Source: a bacterium
Lineage (GTDB): Bacteria; Babelota; Babeliae; Babelales; Vermiphilaceae
Reading direction: 5' to 3'
Assembly (NCBI GenBank): GCA_021818945.1
Contig: JAKASV010000003.1
Span: 1 to 64,000 of the forward strand
Length of the DNA: 64,000 bases
Shown here: piece after piece, positions 27,588-36,359 of the stretch
How positions within the stretch are numbered: the first letter of the stretch is position 1
Layout: each line of letters starts with the position of its first letter
Made by a program: the position numbers and the translations under genes
Notes under the pieces: generated by a model
Told to the model about the DNA's origin: nothing
Seen by the model: only the letters and a program-made list of their open reading frames with translations
The model's database searches: none

Positions 27588-27869
27588 ATGGTAAGTGAAC
27601 AAAAAAGTGTAATTAGAAAAAAAATATTAACAGGAACCGTGATTTCTGATAAAATGCAGAAGACAGTTGTCGTTGAAGTTGAAAGAACGTTTAGACATCC
27701 TCTGTTTAATAAAACGGTACGTGTTAAGCGAAAATTTAAGGTACATGATGAACAGGGCCATGCAAAAGTTGGTGATATTGTAACCTTTTTTGAAGGTCGG
27801 CCGGTTTCTAAAACTAAGTATATGTACCTCGAGCGTATTATTGGTTCGTCATCATTGGGAAGCAAGTAG
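27588..27869 (+). CDS. rpsQ: 30S ribosomal protein S17
   Basis: A 93-aa S17 with the OB-fold core: KKILTGTVISDKMQKTVVVE, FKVHDEQGHAKVGDIV and FEGRPVSKTKYMYLERII. A primary 16S rRNA binder. Last gene of the S10 block. Confidence 0.95.
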   Translation: MVSEQKSVIRKKILTGTVISDKMQKTVVVEVERTFRHPLFNKTVRVKRKFKVHDEQGHAKVGDIVTFFEGRPVSKTKYMYLERIIGSSSLGSK

Positions 27870-27881
27870 AGGTTAAGAGTT

Positions 27882-28265
27882 ATGATCCAGAAAGAGAGTT
27901 ATTTAGAAGTTGCCGATAATTCAGGAGCCAAGGAGCTTCAGTGTTTTCATTTGATTGGTAGCACGGGAAAGCGTTTTGCTTATTTGGGTGATACCATTAT
28001 ATGCTCTGTGAAAAAAGCAATTCCAGGTGGTTTGGTAAAAAAAGGTGACATTGTTACAGCTGTTATTGTTAGAACAAGAAAAGAATTTCAACGCGAAGAT
28101 GGCAGTTATATTCGTTTTGGAGATAATGCAGCGGTTATCATTAAGGGTGGCGACAAGGATGATGCTATCGAACCTATTGCTTCTCGTATCTTTGGTCCAG
28201 TAGCACGTGAGATTAAGGATAAAGGATATTCCAGTATTGTGTCTAAAGCTCCAGAGGTTTTGTGA
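27882..28265 (+). CDS. rplN: 50S ribosomal protein L14
   Basis: A 127-aa L14 ([51 protein letters not shown]). It is slightly longer than the usual 122 aa because of an insertion in [19 protein letters not shown]. First gene of the spc block. Confidence 0.97.
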   Translation: MIQKESYLEVADNSGAKELQCFHLIGSTGKRFAYLGDTIICSVKKAIPGGLVKKGDIVTAVIVRTRKEFQREDGSYIRFGDNAAVIIKGGDKDDAIEPIASRIFGPVAREIKDKGYSSIVSKAPEVL

Positions 28266-28274
28266 GAGGTTCAT

Positions 28275-28586
28275 ATGGAACGTATTAAAAAGGGTGATAC
28301 CATTGTGGTTATCGCTGGAAGGGACAAAGGTAAGCGTAGCACGATTATCAAGATACATCCTACAGAGAGTAAAGCTTTAGTAAAGGATGTAAGCATGATA
28401 ATACGTCACACTAAGCCGCGACGGCAAGGTGAGCAGGGTGGTATCAAACATCGTGAGAGTTATATACCTCTTTGTAAGATTATGCCTATTTGTGGCTCCT
28501 GTAATAAGCCGTGTCGGGTCAATAGTAAAATGTTGGACGAAGGCAAGCGTGTACGTTTGTGTAATATTTGTAAAGAGATATTTTGA
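28275..28586 (+). CDS. rplX: 50S ribosomal protein L24, zinc-ribbon form
   Basis: A 103-aa L24 with an N-terminal KOW motif (KGDTIVVIAGRDKGKRSTII). The C-terminal part has two CxxC pairs (CGSC and CNIC, residues about 74 and 96) that could bind zinc. L24 initiates 50S assembly. Confidence 0.95.
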   Translation: MERIKKGDTIVVIAGRDKGKRSTIIKIHPTESKALVKDVSMIIRHTKPRRQGEQGGIKHRESYIPLCKIMPICGSCNKPCRVNSKMLDEGKRVRLCNICKEIF

Positions 28587-28604
28587 GGTGAGAGGCGATA
28601 GGCT

Positions 28605-29150
28605 ATGGAAAAGGCTCGGCTTGAGGAATTATACAGCACAACGATAAAGCCTCAATTACAAAAACAATTAGGCATTAAGAATGTAATGGAGGTGCCCAAA
28701 ATTACTAAAGTTGTCCTAAACGTAGGTGTAAAGGATGCTGTTAGTGACAGTAAGGCCATACAAGGTGTATTTGAGATTGTGACAAAAATTTCTGGTCAGA
28801 ATCCATTAAAAACCTTAGCAAAAAAATCTATTGCTGGATTTAAGCTTCGTGAAGGTATGCCTATTGGGGTTAAAGTTACTCTTCGTGGTCGAAGGATGTA
28901 CGAATTTTTAGATAGATTAATTAATCTAGCCTTACCCAAAGTGCGAGATTTTCAGGGAGTTCCATCTAAGTTCGATGGGCGTGGGAATTATAATTTGGGA
29001 ATCAAAGAATGGATCATTTTTCCTGAGGTTGATTATGATATTGGAAGTAAAATTCATGGCCTCAATATTACGATCCATACATCCGCTGGGACTGATGAGC
29101 GGGGGTTTGTGCTTTTAGAGAATTTTGGTATGCCATTTCGAAGAAAATAA
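28605..29150 (+). CDS. rplE: 50S ribosomal protein L5
   Basis: A 181-aa L5, a 5S rRNA binder in the central protuberance. It shows [39 protein letters not shown], and [23 protein letters not shown] follows a weak GGCGATAGG context. Confidence 0.96.
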   Translation: MEKARLEELYSTTIKPQLQKQLGIKNVMEVPKITKVVLNVGVKDAVSDSKAIQGVFEIVTKISGQNPLKTLAKKSIAGFKLREGMPIGVKVTLRGRRMYEFLDRLINLALPKVRDFQGVPSKFDGRGNYNLGIKEWIIFPEVDYDIGSKIHGLNITIHTSAGTDERGFVLLENFGMPFRRK

Positions 29151-29164
29151 TTGAGGTAGCTAGT

Positions 29165-29350
29165 ATGACAAGAAAAGCTTTAATTGAAAAATCAGAAAGG
29201 ACGCCTAAATTTGCTGTGCGACAGAGAAATCGTTGTAAACTTTGTGGTAGACCACGTGGTTATATGCGATTTTTTATGATGTGTCGTCTTTGCTTCAGAA
29301 AGCATGCGTTAGCGGGTGTTCTTCCTGGCGTTAAGAAGACAAGTTGGTAG
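29165..29350 (+). CDS. rpsZ: 30S ribosomal protein S14, zinc type
   Basis: A 61-aa short S14 with the zinc-ribbon pairs CKLC (residues 24-27) and CRLC (40-43). This is the C+ form found in Gram-positives and several other phyla, not the roughly 100-aa zinc-free form of E. coli. Confidence 0.96.
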   Translation: MTRKALIEKSERTPKFAVRQRNRCKLCGRPRGYMRFFMMCRLCFRKHALAGVLPGVKKTSW

Positions 29351-29378
29351 GTTGCTTTAGGCATTGAGAGGAACAAGA

Positions 29379-29789
29379 ATGTCGATTGATACAATTGGTG
29401 ATTTTTTGACAGTTATGCGCAACGGATTGCAACGGGCCAAATCATTTGTGGTAGTGCCCCATTCTGGTTTAAAGCAAGCTATACTGGAAACTTTGAAGGT
29501 TGAAGGCTTCATTCGTGATTATGCTGTTCTCAGTGAAGGCGATGTTAAAAAATTTCTTAAAATTTATCTGAAGTATGTTGAGGGTGAATCGGTTATTCAT
29601 GAGATAGCACGAGTTAGCAGGCCTGGGTGTCGTCGTTATGCACAAGTTGTAACAAAAGGACGACATAAGATTAAGCCTGTAATTGGTGGGCTAGGTGTAT
29701 CCATTGTGACAACAAGTCACGGTGTAATGACGCATAAGAAAGCAAAAGGTCTGGGTGTCGGTGGCGAAGTAATATGTACAGTATGGTAA
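29379..29789 (+). CDS. rpsH: 30S ribosomal protein S8
   Basis: A 136-aa S8 (MSIDTIGDFLTVMRNG, and the C-terminal GVSIVTTSHGVMTHKKAKG and GGEVICTVW). A primary 16S rRNA binder and, in E. coli, the spc operon repressor. ATG 29379 follows GAGAGGAA; an in-frame TTG lies upstream at 29364. Confidence 0.95.
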   Translation: MSIDTIGDFLTVMRNGLQRAKSFVVVPHSGLKQAILETLKVEGFIRDYAVLSEGDVKKFLKIYLKYVEGESVIHEIARVSRPGCRRYAQVVTKGRHKIKPVIGGLGVSIVTTSHGVMTHKKAKGLGVGGEVICTVW

Positions 29790-29799
29790 GGACAAGATT

Positions 29800-30345
29800 A
29801 TGTCAAAGATAGGAAGAAAACCGATATCTTGTGGTGACGTGCAGGTTCAAGTACAGAGTAATACCGTTACATACAAAGGTAAAAAAGCTTCTGGAACGTA
29901 TGAATTACCTGATTTTGTTAAAGCAAATGTTGAAGATAAATCGTTAATTCTTGATGTGCCTGAAAAATTACGTGATCGAGATACCAATCGTTTTTGGGGT
30001 CTTCATCGTGCTCTTCTTGCCAACGCAATACATGGGGCTGATGTTGGATTTACAAAACAACTTCAAATAAATGGGTTAGGTTTCAAGGCTGCAGTGGCGG
30101 GAAATAAGGTTGTATTTACCATTGGGTATACTCATAAAATCGATTTAGTGTTGCCGAAAGATGTAACATTAGAAGTAGATAAAACCGGCCAATTATTAAC
30201 CTTTAGGTCGCCCGACAGAAGAATGCTTGGTGAAATTTGTGATAAGGTGCGATCATTCAGACCGCCTGAACCTTACAAAGGTACTGGTATAAAGTATACA
30301 ACTGAAGTGATTGTACGTAAGGCTGGTAAAACAAAGGCAACTTAA
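29800..30345 (+). CDS. rplF: 50S ribosomal protein L6
   Basis: A 181-aa L6 of two repeated domains (MSKIGRKPISCGDVQVQ; the C-terminal PEPYKGTGIKYTTEVIVRKA). It sits near the factor-binding site. Confidence 0.96.
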   Translation: MSKIGRKPISCGDVQVQVQSNTVTYKGKKASGTYELPDFVKANVEDKSLILDVPEKLRDRDTNRFWGLHRALLANAIHGADVGFTKQLQINGLGFKAAVAGNKVVFTIGYTHKIDLVLPKDVTLEVDKTGQLLTFRSPDRRMLGEICDKVRSFRPPEPYKGTGIKYTTEVIVRKAGKTKAT

Positions 30346-30364
30346 TAATCATAATGGATAAACC

Positions 30365-30721
30365 GTGAGTGTAGAAAGAAAAATTAAGCAACGAACACAA
30401 AGACGCACGTTGCGAATCAGAAAAAATTTAATTAATGCCCAAGATTTACCGCGGGTAGCAGTATTTCGTAGTTTAAAGCATATTTATGCACAAATAATTG
30501 ATGATGTTGCGCATAAGACTTTGGTTAGTTGTTCATCATTAGATTTAAATAATCTTAAGGGTGACAAAAAAAGTATCGCTCATCAGGTTGGAGCTGCTTT
30601 AGCTGATCGAGCCAAAAAGGCTGGCATTTCTGCGGTTATTTTTGATCGCGGGTGTTATTTGTATCATGGTAGAGTTCAATCGTTAGCCGATGGCTTACGA
30701 GAAGGCGGCATAAAAGTATAG
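30365..30721 (+). CDS. rplR: 50S ribosomal protein L18
   Basis: A 118-aa L18 binding 5S rRNA with L5. It shows LPRVAVFRSLKHIYAQIID and FDRGCYLYHGRVQSLADGLR. It starts at GTG 30365 with a weak GGATAA signal. Confidence 0.95.
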   Translation: MSVERKIKQRTQRRTLRIRKNLINAQDLPRVAVFRSLKHIYAQIIDDVAHKTLVSCSSLDLNNLKGDKKSIAHQVGAALADRAKKAGISAVIFDRGCYLYHGRVQSLADGLREGGIKV

Positions 30722-30747
30722 CAATTTAATCTGATAGGAATTGAGTA

Positions 30748-31263
30748 ATGCCAGAGAAAAAAACAAATGCACGTACGAGCGATTTTGTCGATGTTGTTGT
30801 TGATGTGAACCGAGTTACTAAGGTAACCAAAGGTGGTAAAAGGTTTTCTTTTGCAGCATTGGTTGTTTCAGGTGATAAAAAAGGTCGTGTTGGCATAGCA
30901 TTGGGTAAAAGCCGTGAAGTTTCAACTGCTATTGCTAAGGCAACTAAACGTGCGCGTAAAAGTATGTTTACCGTAGCATTAAGGGGCGCAACAATACCAT
31001 ATCCAGTTGAAGGCCGTCATGGTGCTAGTCGTGTAGTTTTACGTTCAGCTTCAAAAGGTACTGGTGTAATTGCTGGAGGAGCTGTGCGTGCAGTGATGGA
31101 AGCGCTTGGCATAAAAGATGTTTTGAGCAAATCATTGAGATCGGAAAATCGACAAAATGTTGTTAAAGCAACATTGAACGCGTTGGCTAAGTTACGTTCA
31201 GCGCAAGATATTGCAAAACAAAGAGATAAAGCAAACGTACAAGAATTGGTAAAAGGTGCATAA
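30748..31263 (+). CDS. rpsE: 30S ribosomal protein S5
   Basis: A 171-aa S5, a fidelity protein near the mRNA entry. It shows VTKVTKGGKRFSFAALVVSG, KKGRVGIALGKSREV and SASKGTGVIAGGAVRAVMEA. Its stop overlaps the rplO start (TAATG). The usual next gene, rpmD (L30), is absent. Confidence 0.97.
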   Translation: MPEKKTNARTSDFVDVVVDVNRVTKVTKGGKRFSFAALVVSGDKKGRVGIALGKSREVSTAIAKATKRARKSMFTVALRGATIPYPVEGRHGASRVVLRSASKGTGVIAGGAVRAVMEALGIKDVLSKSLRSENRQNVVKATLNALAKLRSAQDIAKQRDKANVQELVKGA

Positions 31264-31727
31264 TGTTCCGTTTAGAGAAACTAAAATCTATTGTAAAAAA
31301 AAGAAAGACCATCGGTCGAGGTGGTGATCGAGGTGGTACATCTGGTCGCGGTGGTAAAGGACAAACAGCACGATCTGGTGGTAATCCGAGGATCGGATTT
31401 GAAGGCGGTCAGATGCCGTTGATACGTCGTTTGCCTAAGCGAGGGTTTAATAATTCGATCTTTAGAAATGAATTTGAGATCGTTAATTTAGATAACATAA
31501 ATGCGTTGTTTGATGAAGGAACAACAGTTACCAAACAGGATCTTATCGCTAAAGGATTAGTCAAGAATAAAAAAGGGTTGGGAGGTAAAACTGTCACCCG
31601 AATCAAAATCTTGGCTCATGGTGGATTATCTAAAAAGTTAATTATTTGCGCTGATGCTTTTAGCAAGTCAGCTGAACAAGCAATTATTGATAAAGGTGGC
31701 CAGGCGCGTATAATTGAGGAGATTTGA
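31263..31727 (+). CDS. rplO: 50S ribosomal protein L15
   Basis: A 154-aa L15 with the Gly/Arg-rich N-terminal part (KTIGRGGDRGGTSGRGGKG) and the RLPKRGFNN motif. It overlaps rpsE by one base and lies 4 bp before secY. Confidence 0.96.
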   Translation: MFRLEKLKSIVKKRKTIGRGGDRGGTSGRGGKGQTARSGGNPRIGFEGGQMPLIRRLPKRGFNNSIFRNEFEIVNLDNINALFDEGTTVTKQDLIAKGLVKNKKGLGGKTVTRIKILAHGGLSKKLIICADAFSKSAEQAIIDKGGQARIIEEI

Positions 31728-31731
31728 AGTC

Positions 31732-33045
31732 GTGGTTTTGCTTAAAAATTTTCTTAACATTTTTTTTATCCCAGAATTAAGAAAAAAAGTGTTATTTACC
31801 TTTGGGGTTCTTGTTATTTATCGGTTGGGCAGCCAGATACCTGCAGTGGGTGTAAATACTAATGCTCTTATGCAGATGGTTGAGCAGGCAAAGGGTCTAG
31901 GAGGCTTGTTTGCTTATCTTGATTTGTTTTCTGGTGGTAGCTTGAGCCATTGTACGATTTTTGCTTTAGGAATCATGCCTTATATTACATCATCGATTAT
32001 GATGCAAATGCTTGGCATGACCATTCCTTCTTTAGAGCAGTTGCTTAAAGAGGGTGAATATGGGCGAAAAATTATTAATCAATATACTAGGTATTTAGCC
32101 CTTGCTGTTGCTATCTTTCAAAGTTTTGCTTATGCCACGATGCTTGAACGAAGTGGACTTGCGTGGCATCCGGGGTGGGGGTTCCGCTTGACATTCATCT
32201 TCTCTTTAACGATATGTTCGATGTTTGTGATGTGGCTTGGAGAGCAGATATCGTTATTTGGTATTGGCAATGGCAGTTCGATGATCATTTTCGCTGGTAT
32301 TGTCGCGCGTCTGCCAGTTGATATTCATAGGCTTTGGTTTGAAGTTTCGCAGGGATTTTTGGATTGGTGGGTTGCAATATTAGTACTTGCTCTCATTGTT
32401 TTTATCACAAGCTGTATTGTGTTCTTAGAACGTGGCGAAAGAAAAATACCTGTTCAATATGCAAGACGTGTTGTTGGACAAAGAGTTTATGGCGGTCAAA
32501 GTACGTATATTCCATTTAAAATAAATACTCCGGGTGTTATGCCAGTCATTTTTGCCGGGGCTGTGCTGAATGTTCCGAGATTTATTGTAGCAGCATTGGC
32601 ATCGCGATTTGCTTTTTGTAGCTGGCTCAATGATCTTTTTTATCCTACAAGTATAACATCTTTGGTCCTGGACTTTTTTCTCATTATTTTCTTTTCATTC
32701 TTTTATACAGCTTTGATATATAATCCTGAAGAACTTGCTGAAAATATTAAAAAAAGCGGTGGATTCATTCCTGGAATTCGACCAGGTAAGAAAACGGCCG
32801 AATTTTTCAATTATATTTTAACGCGCATTGGGCTTATTGGGGCTGTCTATTTAGCATTGTTGGCTATTGCTCCTACCATTATTGCCCGTACTTTGGGAGT
32901 TGCACTGTCTCTTGGTGGCACTAGCATGTTAATTATGGTTGGTGTAGGTCTTGAGACTGCGGCTCAAATAGAATCATATCTTATTGAGCATAGATATGAA
33001 GGATTTTTGAGTTCAGGAAGAATGCGTGGGAGGTCGAGTCGATGA
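31732..33045 (+). CDS. secY: Protein translocase channel SecY
   Basis: The central subunit of the SecYEG channel, about 437 aa with ten membrane segments. It shows YRLGSQIPAVGVN, the FALGIMPYITSSIMMQML plug region, and GERKIPVQYARRVVGQRVYG. GTG 31732 is chosen because GAGGAG lies 9 nt upstream; an in-frame TTG at 31714 lies inside rplO. It overlaps adk by 4 bp (ATGA). SecE and SecG are not in the window. Confidence 0.96.
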   Translation: MVLLKNFLNIFFIPELRKKVLFTFGVLVIYRLGSQIPAVGVNTNALMQMVEQAKGLGGLFAYLDLFSGGSLSHCTIFALGIMPYITSSIMMQMLGMTIPSLEQLLKEGEYGRKIINQYTRYLALAVAIFQSFAYATMLERSGLAWHPGWGFRLTFIFSLTICSMFVMWLGEQISLFGIGNGSSMIIFAGIVARLPVDIHRLWFEVSQGFLDWWVAILVLALIVFITSCIVFLERGERKIPVQYARRVVGQRVYGGQSTYIPFKINTPGVMPVIFAGAVLNVPRFIVAALASRFAFCSWLNDLFYPTSITSLVLDFFLIIFFSFFYTALIYNPEELAENIKKSGGFIPGIRPGKKTAEFFNYILTRIGLIGAVYLALLAIAPTIIARTLGVALSLGGTSMLIMVGVGLETAAQIESYLIEHRYEGFLSSGRMRGRSSR

Positions 33046-33722
33046 AAAATGGCAGTACTATCTACATTTTCATCGGACCGCCAGGTTCAGGAAAAGGAAC
33101 GCTTGCTCAAGAATGCGTCCGAGAATTAGACTGGGTAGCGTTATCGACTGGTGCCTTGTGCCGTCAGCATATTAGTCAACAAACTGAAATTGGTAAACAA
33201 ATAGATTTAATTATTAAATCTGGTAAACTTATTTCTGATGTGTTAGTTACATCGATGGTCGACGAGTGGCTATCAAAACAGGTTGGTAAAGTTAGAGGAA
33301 TCATTTTAGATGGATATCCTCGAACTGAACAACAGGTAATGTTGTTATTTGATTTATTACATACTAAATACCCTGATGTACATCTACGTGTGGTGAAGTT
33401 TGACATTTCTGACGACATTGTTGTTAATCGGTTATCGGGTCGATTAATGTGTCAAAATAAAGAATGTCAGGCTGTGTATTCTACAGTACCTGGCGCTGGA
33501 TTAGCGCCAAAAAAGGTTAATGTTTGTGATCGATGTTCGGGAACGTTGATGTCGCGTGTGGACGATAAGCCAGAGGTTATTCGTGATAGATTAATAGTGT
33601 ATCATCAACACGATCCGTCAAGGCTCTTTGAACAAATGGGACAATCAGTTGAAATCATTGATGCTAACAAACCATTTAATGAAATTTTAAGTGACTTTAT
33701 TCAACTGATTGAGCGTGCTTAG
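33042..33722 (+). CDS. adk: Adenylate kinase, zinc-LID form
   Basis: Adk converts ATP plus AMP to two ADP. The 226-aa protein has the P-loop GPPGSGKGT, the AMP-binding LDGYPRTEQQ and a LID with four Cys (CQNKEC and CDRC, residues about 139-167) that would bind structural zinc, as in many thermophilic and Gram-positive enzymes. ATGA overlap with secY suggests coupled translation. Confidence 0.96.
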   Translation: MKNGSTIYIFIGPPGSGKGTLAQECVRELDWVALSTGALCRQHISQQTEIGKQIDLIIKSGKLISDVLVTSMVDEWLSKQVGKVRGIILDGYPRTEQQVMLLFDLLHTKYPDVHLRVVKFDISDDIVVNRLSGRLMCQNKECQAVYSTVPGAGLAPKKVNVCDRCSGTLMSRVDDKPEVIRDRLIVYHQHDPSRLFEQMGQSVEIIDANKPFNEILSDFIQLIERA

Positions 33723-33723
33723 T

Positions 33724-34485
33724 ATGATAGTACCAATATTAGATGATGTATCATTGACAAAGATGAAAACCGCAGGTCATTTATTGGCTGAAATTCTTGC
33801 AAGTATCGAAGCTAAAATAAGTGCTGGTATTTCGACATTAGAATTAGATTCTTTGATAGAAAAAAAGCTCGATGCGGCCAAGCTCATCCCTGGATCTAAG
33901 GGCTACATGGGTTACCGACATGCAACATGTATTTCTTTGAATGACGAGGTTGTTCATGGTATACCTGCAGCAAATAAGGTCATACAGGCGGGTGATGTTG
34001 TAAAGATTGATGTATGTGCATCGTATCAAGGATATTTTGCAGACATGGCTCGCACCTTTCTTGTTCCTCCTGTGAACCCAAATGTTCAACGATTTGTAAA
34101 TGTTGCGCAAATGGCCTTAGATAAGGGAATTGATGAGGTTGTAATTGGCAATAAATTGTCTGATATTTCTGCTGCGATTCAGCAAGAAGTTGAGCGACAT
34201 GGGTTTGGAGTTGTGCGTGATTTTGCGGGTCATGGAATAGGGAAATCGATGCATGAGGTGCCCGAAATTTTGAATTATGGTAGTCCTGGTAAAGGGCCAG
34301 TGTTAAGGCGAGGTATGGGCTTGGCATTGGAACCTATGATTACGATGAAGGGATATCGGGTATATATTGCTCCTGATGGATGGACAGTCAAAACGGTTGA
34401 TGGCAGTTTGGCTGCCCATGTAGAGGACACGGTCATCATTGCAGATAATGGTCCTATGATAATAACGAGACTTGGCAGGGGATGA
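33724..34485 (+). CDS. map: Methionine aminopeptidase
   Basis: Removes the initiator Met from new proteins. The 253-aa type I enzyme has all metal ligands: DVCASYQGYFADMARTF (two Asp), GHGIGKSMHEVPE (His), LEPMIT (Glu) and HVEDTVII (Glu). ATG 33724 is directly after the adk stop. secY-adk-map-infA is a common gene order. Confidence 0.96.
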   Translation: MIVPILDDVSLTKMKTAGHLLAEILASIEAKISAGISTLELDSLIEKKLDAAKLIPGSKGYMGYRHATCISLNDEVVHGIPAANKVIQAGDVVKIDVCASYQGYFADMARTFLVPPVNPNVQRFVNVAQMALDKGIDEVVIGNKLSDISAAIQQEVERHGFGVVRDFAGHGIGKSMHEVPEILNYGSPGKGPVLRRGMGLALEPMITMKGYRVYIAPDGWTVKTVDGSLAAHVEDTVIIADNGPMIITRLGRG

Positions 34486-34489
34486 GTGA

Positions 34490-34729
34490 ATGAAAACAAA
34501 AGTTCACAAGCAAAAAGAGGAAGTTATTCGTGTTGATGGCATTGTTAAAGAAACTTTGCCCAATGCGATGTTCCGCGTCGAGATAGAAGGTGGACATGAG
34601 GTATTGGGTCATGTGTCAGGCAAAATGCGCATGCACTATATCAAGATATTACCTGGAGATAAGGTTGCTCTTGAATTGTCTCCTTATGATTTGACAAGAG
34701 GAAGGATTGTATTACGTTATAAGAGTTAG
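34490..34729 (+). CDS. infA: Translation initiation factor IF-1
   Basis: A 79-aa S1-like OB-fold protein ([40 protein letters not shown]) that occupies the 30S A site during initiation. It has about 7 extra N-terminal Lys/Glu residues compared with the usual 72 aa. Confidence 0.97.
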   Translation: MKTKVHKQKEEVIRVDGIVKETLPNAMFRVEIEGGHEVLGHVSGKMRMHYIKILPGDKVALELSPYDLTRGRIVLRYKS

Positions 34730-34755
34730 CGCATACATTTTTTAGGGATATATCG

Positions 34756-34872
34756 ATGAAGGTCCGAACATCAGTTAAGAAGATTTGTAGTTATTGCCGC
34801 ATTATTAAACGCAAAGGTGTTGTACGCGTTATTTGTGAACGCGATGCACGACACAAGCAGCGTCAAGGATAA
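34756..34872 (+). CDS. rpmJ: 50S ribosomal protein L36
   Basis: A 38-aa protein beginning [14 protein letters not shown] and ending [10 protein letters not shown]. The zinc ligands are Cys11, Cys14, Cys27 and His33, the C+ form of L36. It lies between infA and rpsM, its usual place. Confidence 0.95.
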   Translation: MKVRTSVKKICSYCRIIKRKGVVRVICERDARHKQRQG

Positions 34873-34900
34873 CAAAATAGGCAAATAGAATAGGGATGAT

Positions 34901-35290
34901 ATGGCTCGTATAGAAGGTGTGAATTTACCAAGCAATAAGCGTATTGAGTACGGCTTGACGTATGTTTTTGGTATCGGTTTAAAAGCGTCACAAGATATTT
35001 TGCGTAAAGTAAAAATCAATTTTGATACTCGAGTCAAAGATTTGAGTGATGAAGAGATTGCCGCTATTCAAAAAGAGGTTTCAAATAATTATGTAAGCGA
35101 AGGTGAATTGCGTAAGGAAATTACGCTTAACATCAAGCGCTTGCAAGAAATTGGTTGTTACCGTGGTTTACGGCATAAGAGAGGCTTGCCTGTTCGCGGT
35201 CAGCGTACACGAACGAATGCGCGAACCCGCAAAGGTCCTCGCCGTGCTGGTTGTGCTATTGCGTTAAAACGTAAAGTAACTAAGAAGTAA
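34901..35290 (+). CDS. rpsM: 30S ribosomal protein S13
   Basis: A 129-aa S13 in the 30S head ([40 protein letters not shown]). The basic C-terminal tail ends KRKVTKK. It opens the alpha block. Confidence 0.97.
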   Translation: MARIEGVNLPSNKRIEYGLTYVFGIGLKASQDILRKVKINFDTRVKDLSDEEIAAIQKEVSNNYVSEGELRKEITLNIKRLQEIGCYRGLRHKRGLPVRGQRTRTNARTRKGPRRAGCAIALKRKVTKK

Positions 35291-35332
35291 GGTTGAAATA
35301 GTAAACTCTAAGCTATAGTGTTGAAGGGTACG

Positions 35333-35716
35333 ATGGCGTACAAAAAGAAATCCAAAAAACATAAAGGGCATATTGATTCTGCTATTGCCCATGTTAAGTC
35401 TTCGTTTAATAATACTTTAGTCTCAGTAACAACCGTAGGTGGTGATGTTCTGATGGCCAGCAGTGCTGGTAAACTCGGATTCAAGGGCTCTCGTAAGGGG
35501 ACGCCATTTGCTGCCTCCCAAGTTGGTGCAACATTGGCTAAAGAAATGAATATCCTCGGTATTAGAAATGTTGAAATGAATTTGTCTGGACCTGGGTCTG
35601 GAAGAGATTCTGTTGTACGTGCCTTTCAGGCTTCAGGATTAAATATTGCGGTGTTGCGTGACGTAACTCCATTACCTCATAATGGATGTCGCGCGCCCAA
35701 AAAGCGTAGAGTGTAA
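35333..35716 (+). CDS. rpsK: 30S ribosomal protein S11
   Basis: A 127-aa S11 on the 30S platform (SSFNNTLVSVTTVGGDVLM, LSGPGSGRDSVVRAFQASG, DVTPLPHNGCRAPKKRRV). ATG 35333 follows AAGGG. An upstream TTG at 35318 is not needed. Confidence 0.97.
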   Translation: MAYKKKSKKHKGHIDSAIAHVKSSFNNTLVSVTTVGGDVLMASSAGKLGFKGSRKGTPFAASQVGATLAKEMNILGIRNVEMNLSGPGSGRDSVVRAFQASGLNIAVLRDVTPLPHNGCRAPKKRRV

Positions 35717-35742
35717 ACTTTGCAATTCACATAGGATGATCC

Positions 35743-36312
35743 ATGAATGAAAAACATAAAGGGCCAATGGATAAGAAGTCGACACCTTCTTTTGGTCAGC
35801 CAATGAAACATCCACGTAAGACGACTGAATATGGACGTCAGTTGGATGAGAAACAAAAAGTTAAAAACATGTATGGTATGCGGGAGCGGCAATTCAAGCG
35901 CTTTTTTAAAGATGCTGTGAAAAGTCGTGAAGGTGTTCCAGGTGAAATTCTGTTGAGTTTACTTGAGCGCCGGCTTGATAATACCGTGTATAGATTGAAA
36001 ATGGCGACTACGAGAGCTCAAGCTAGACAGATTATAGTTCATGGTCATGTGCTTGTGAATGGAAAAAAACTATATTCGCCATCATATCTTGTTACAGTTG
36101 ATGATGTAATTTCGTTCGCTGAAAATGTCTCTCAAAAAACAGTATTTGTAGAGAATGTCATTGATAAGCGGTTGAAAATGGGGATTAAGGTTCCTGAATG
36201 GCTTGAACTTGATAAAAAAGAACGTAAAGGGCGCGTTTTACGTTTACCTGTTCGTGCCGATATTCAGGTGCCAATTGAAGAACACTTAATTGTTGAATTG
36301 TATTCTAAATAA
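35743..36312 (+). CDS. rpsD: 30S ribosomal protein S4, shortened N-terminus
   Basis: S4 is a primary 16S binder and mRNA-entry helicase protein. From residue about 28 the sequence is ordinary S4: EYGRQLDEKQKVKNMYGMRE, LLERRLDNTVYRLKMATTRA, and HGHVLVNGKKLYSPSY in the S4 RNA-binding fold. The segment before it is only about 28 residues and lacks both the usual MARYTGP start block and any Cys, so the N-terminal domain is about 20-25 residues shorter than in E. coli or zinc-type S4. At 189 aa it is short for the family. No upstream in-frame extension is possible after rpsK. Confidence 0.93.
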   Translation: MNEKHKGPMDKKSTPSFGQPMKHPRKTTEYGRQLDEKQKVKNMYGMRERQFKRFFKDAVKSREGVPGEILLSLLERRLDNTVYRLKMATTRAQARQIIVHGHVLVNGKKLYSPSYLVTVDDVISFAENVSQKTVFVENVIDKRLKMGIKVPEWLELDKKERKGRVLRLPVRADIQVPIEEHLIVELYSK

Positions 36313-36359
36313 GACCGCCTTGCATAGAGGGGTATTTTTACGGTGTTTTGGGAGATTGC

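Noticed and set aside
33980..34327. Minus-strand frame rich in Gln/His inside map
   Set aside because: It is a shadow of the well-supported map gene, with no start signal.
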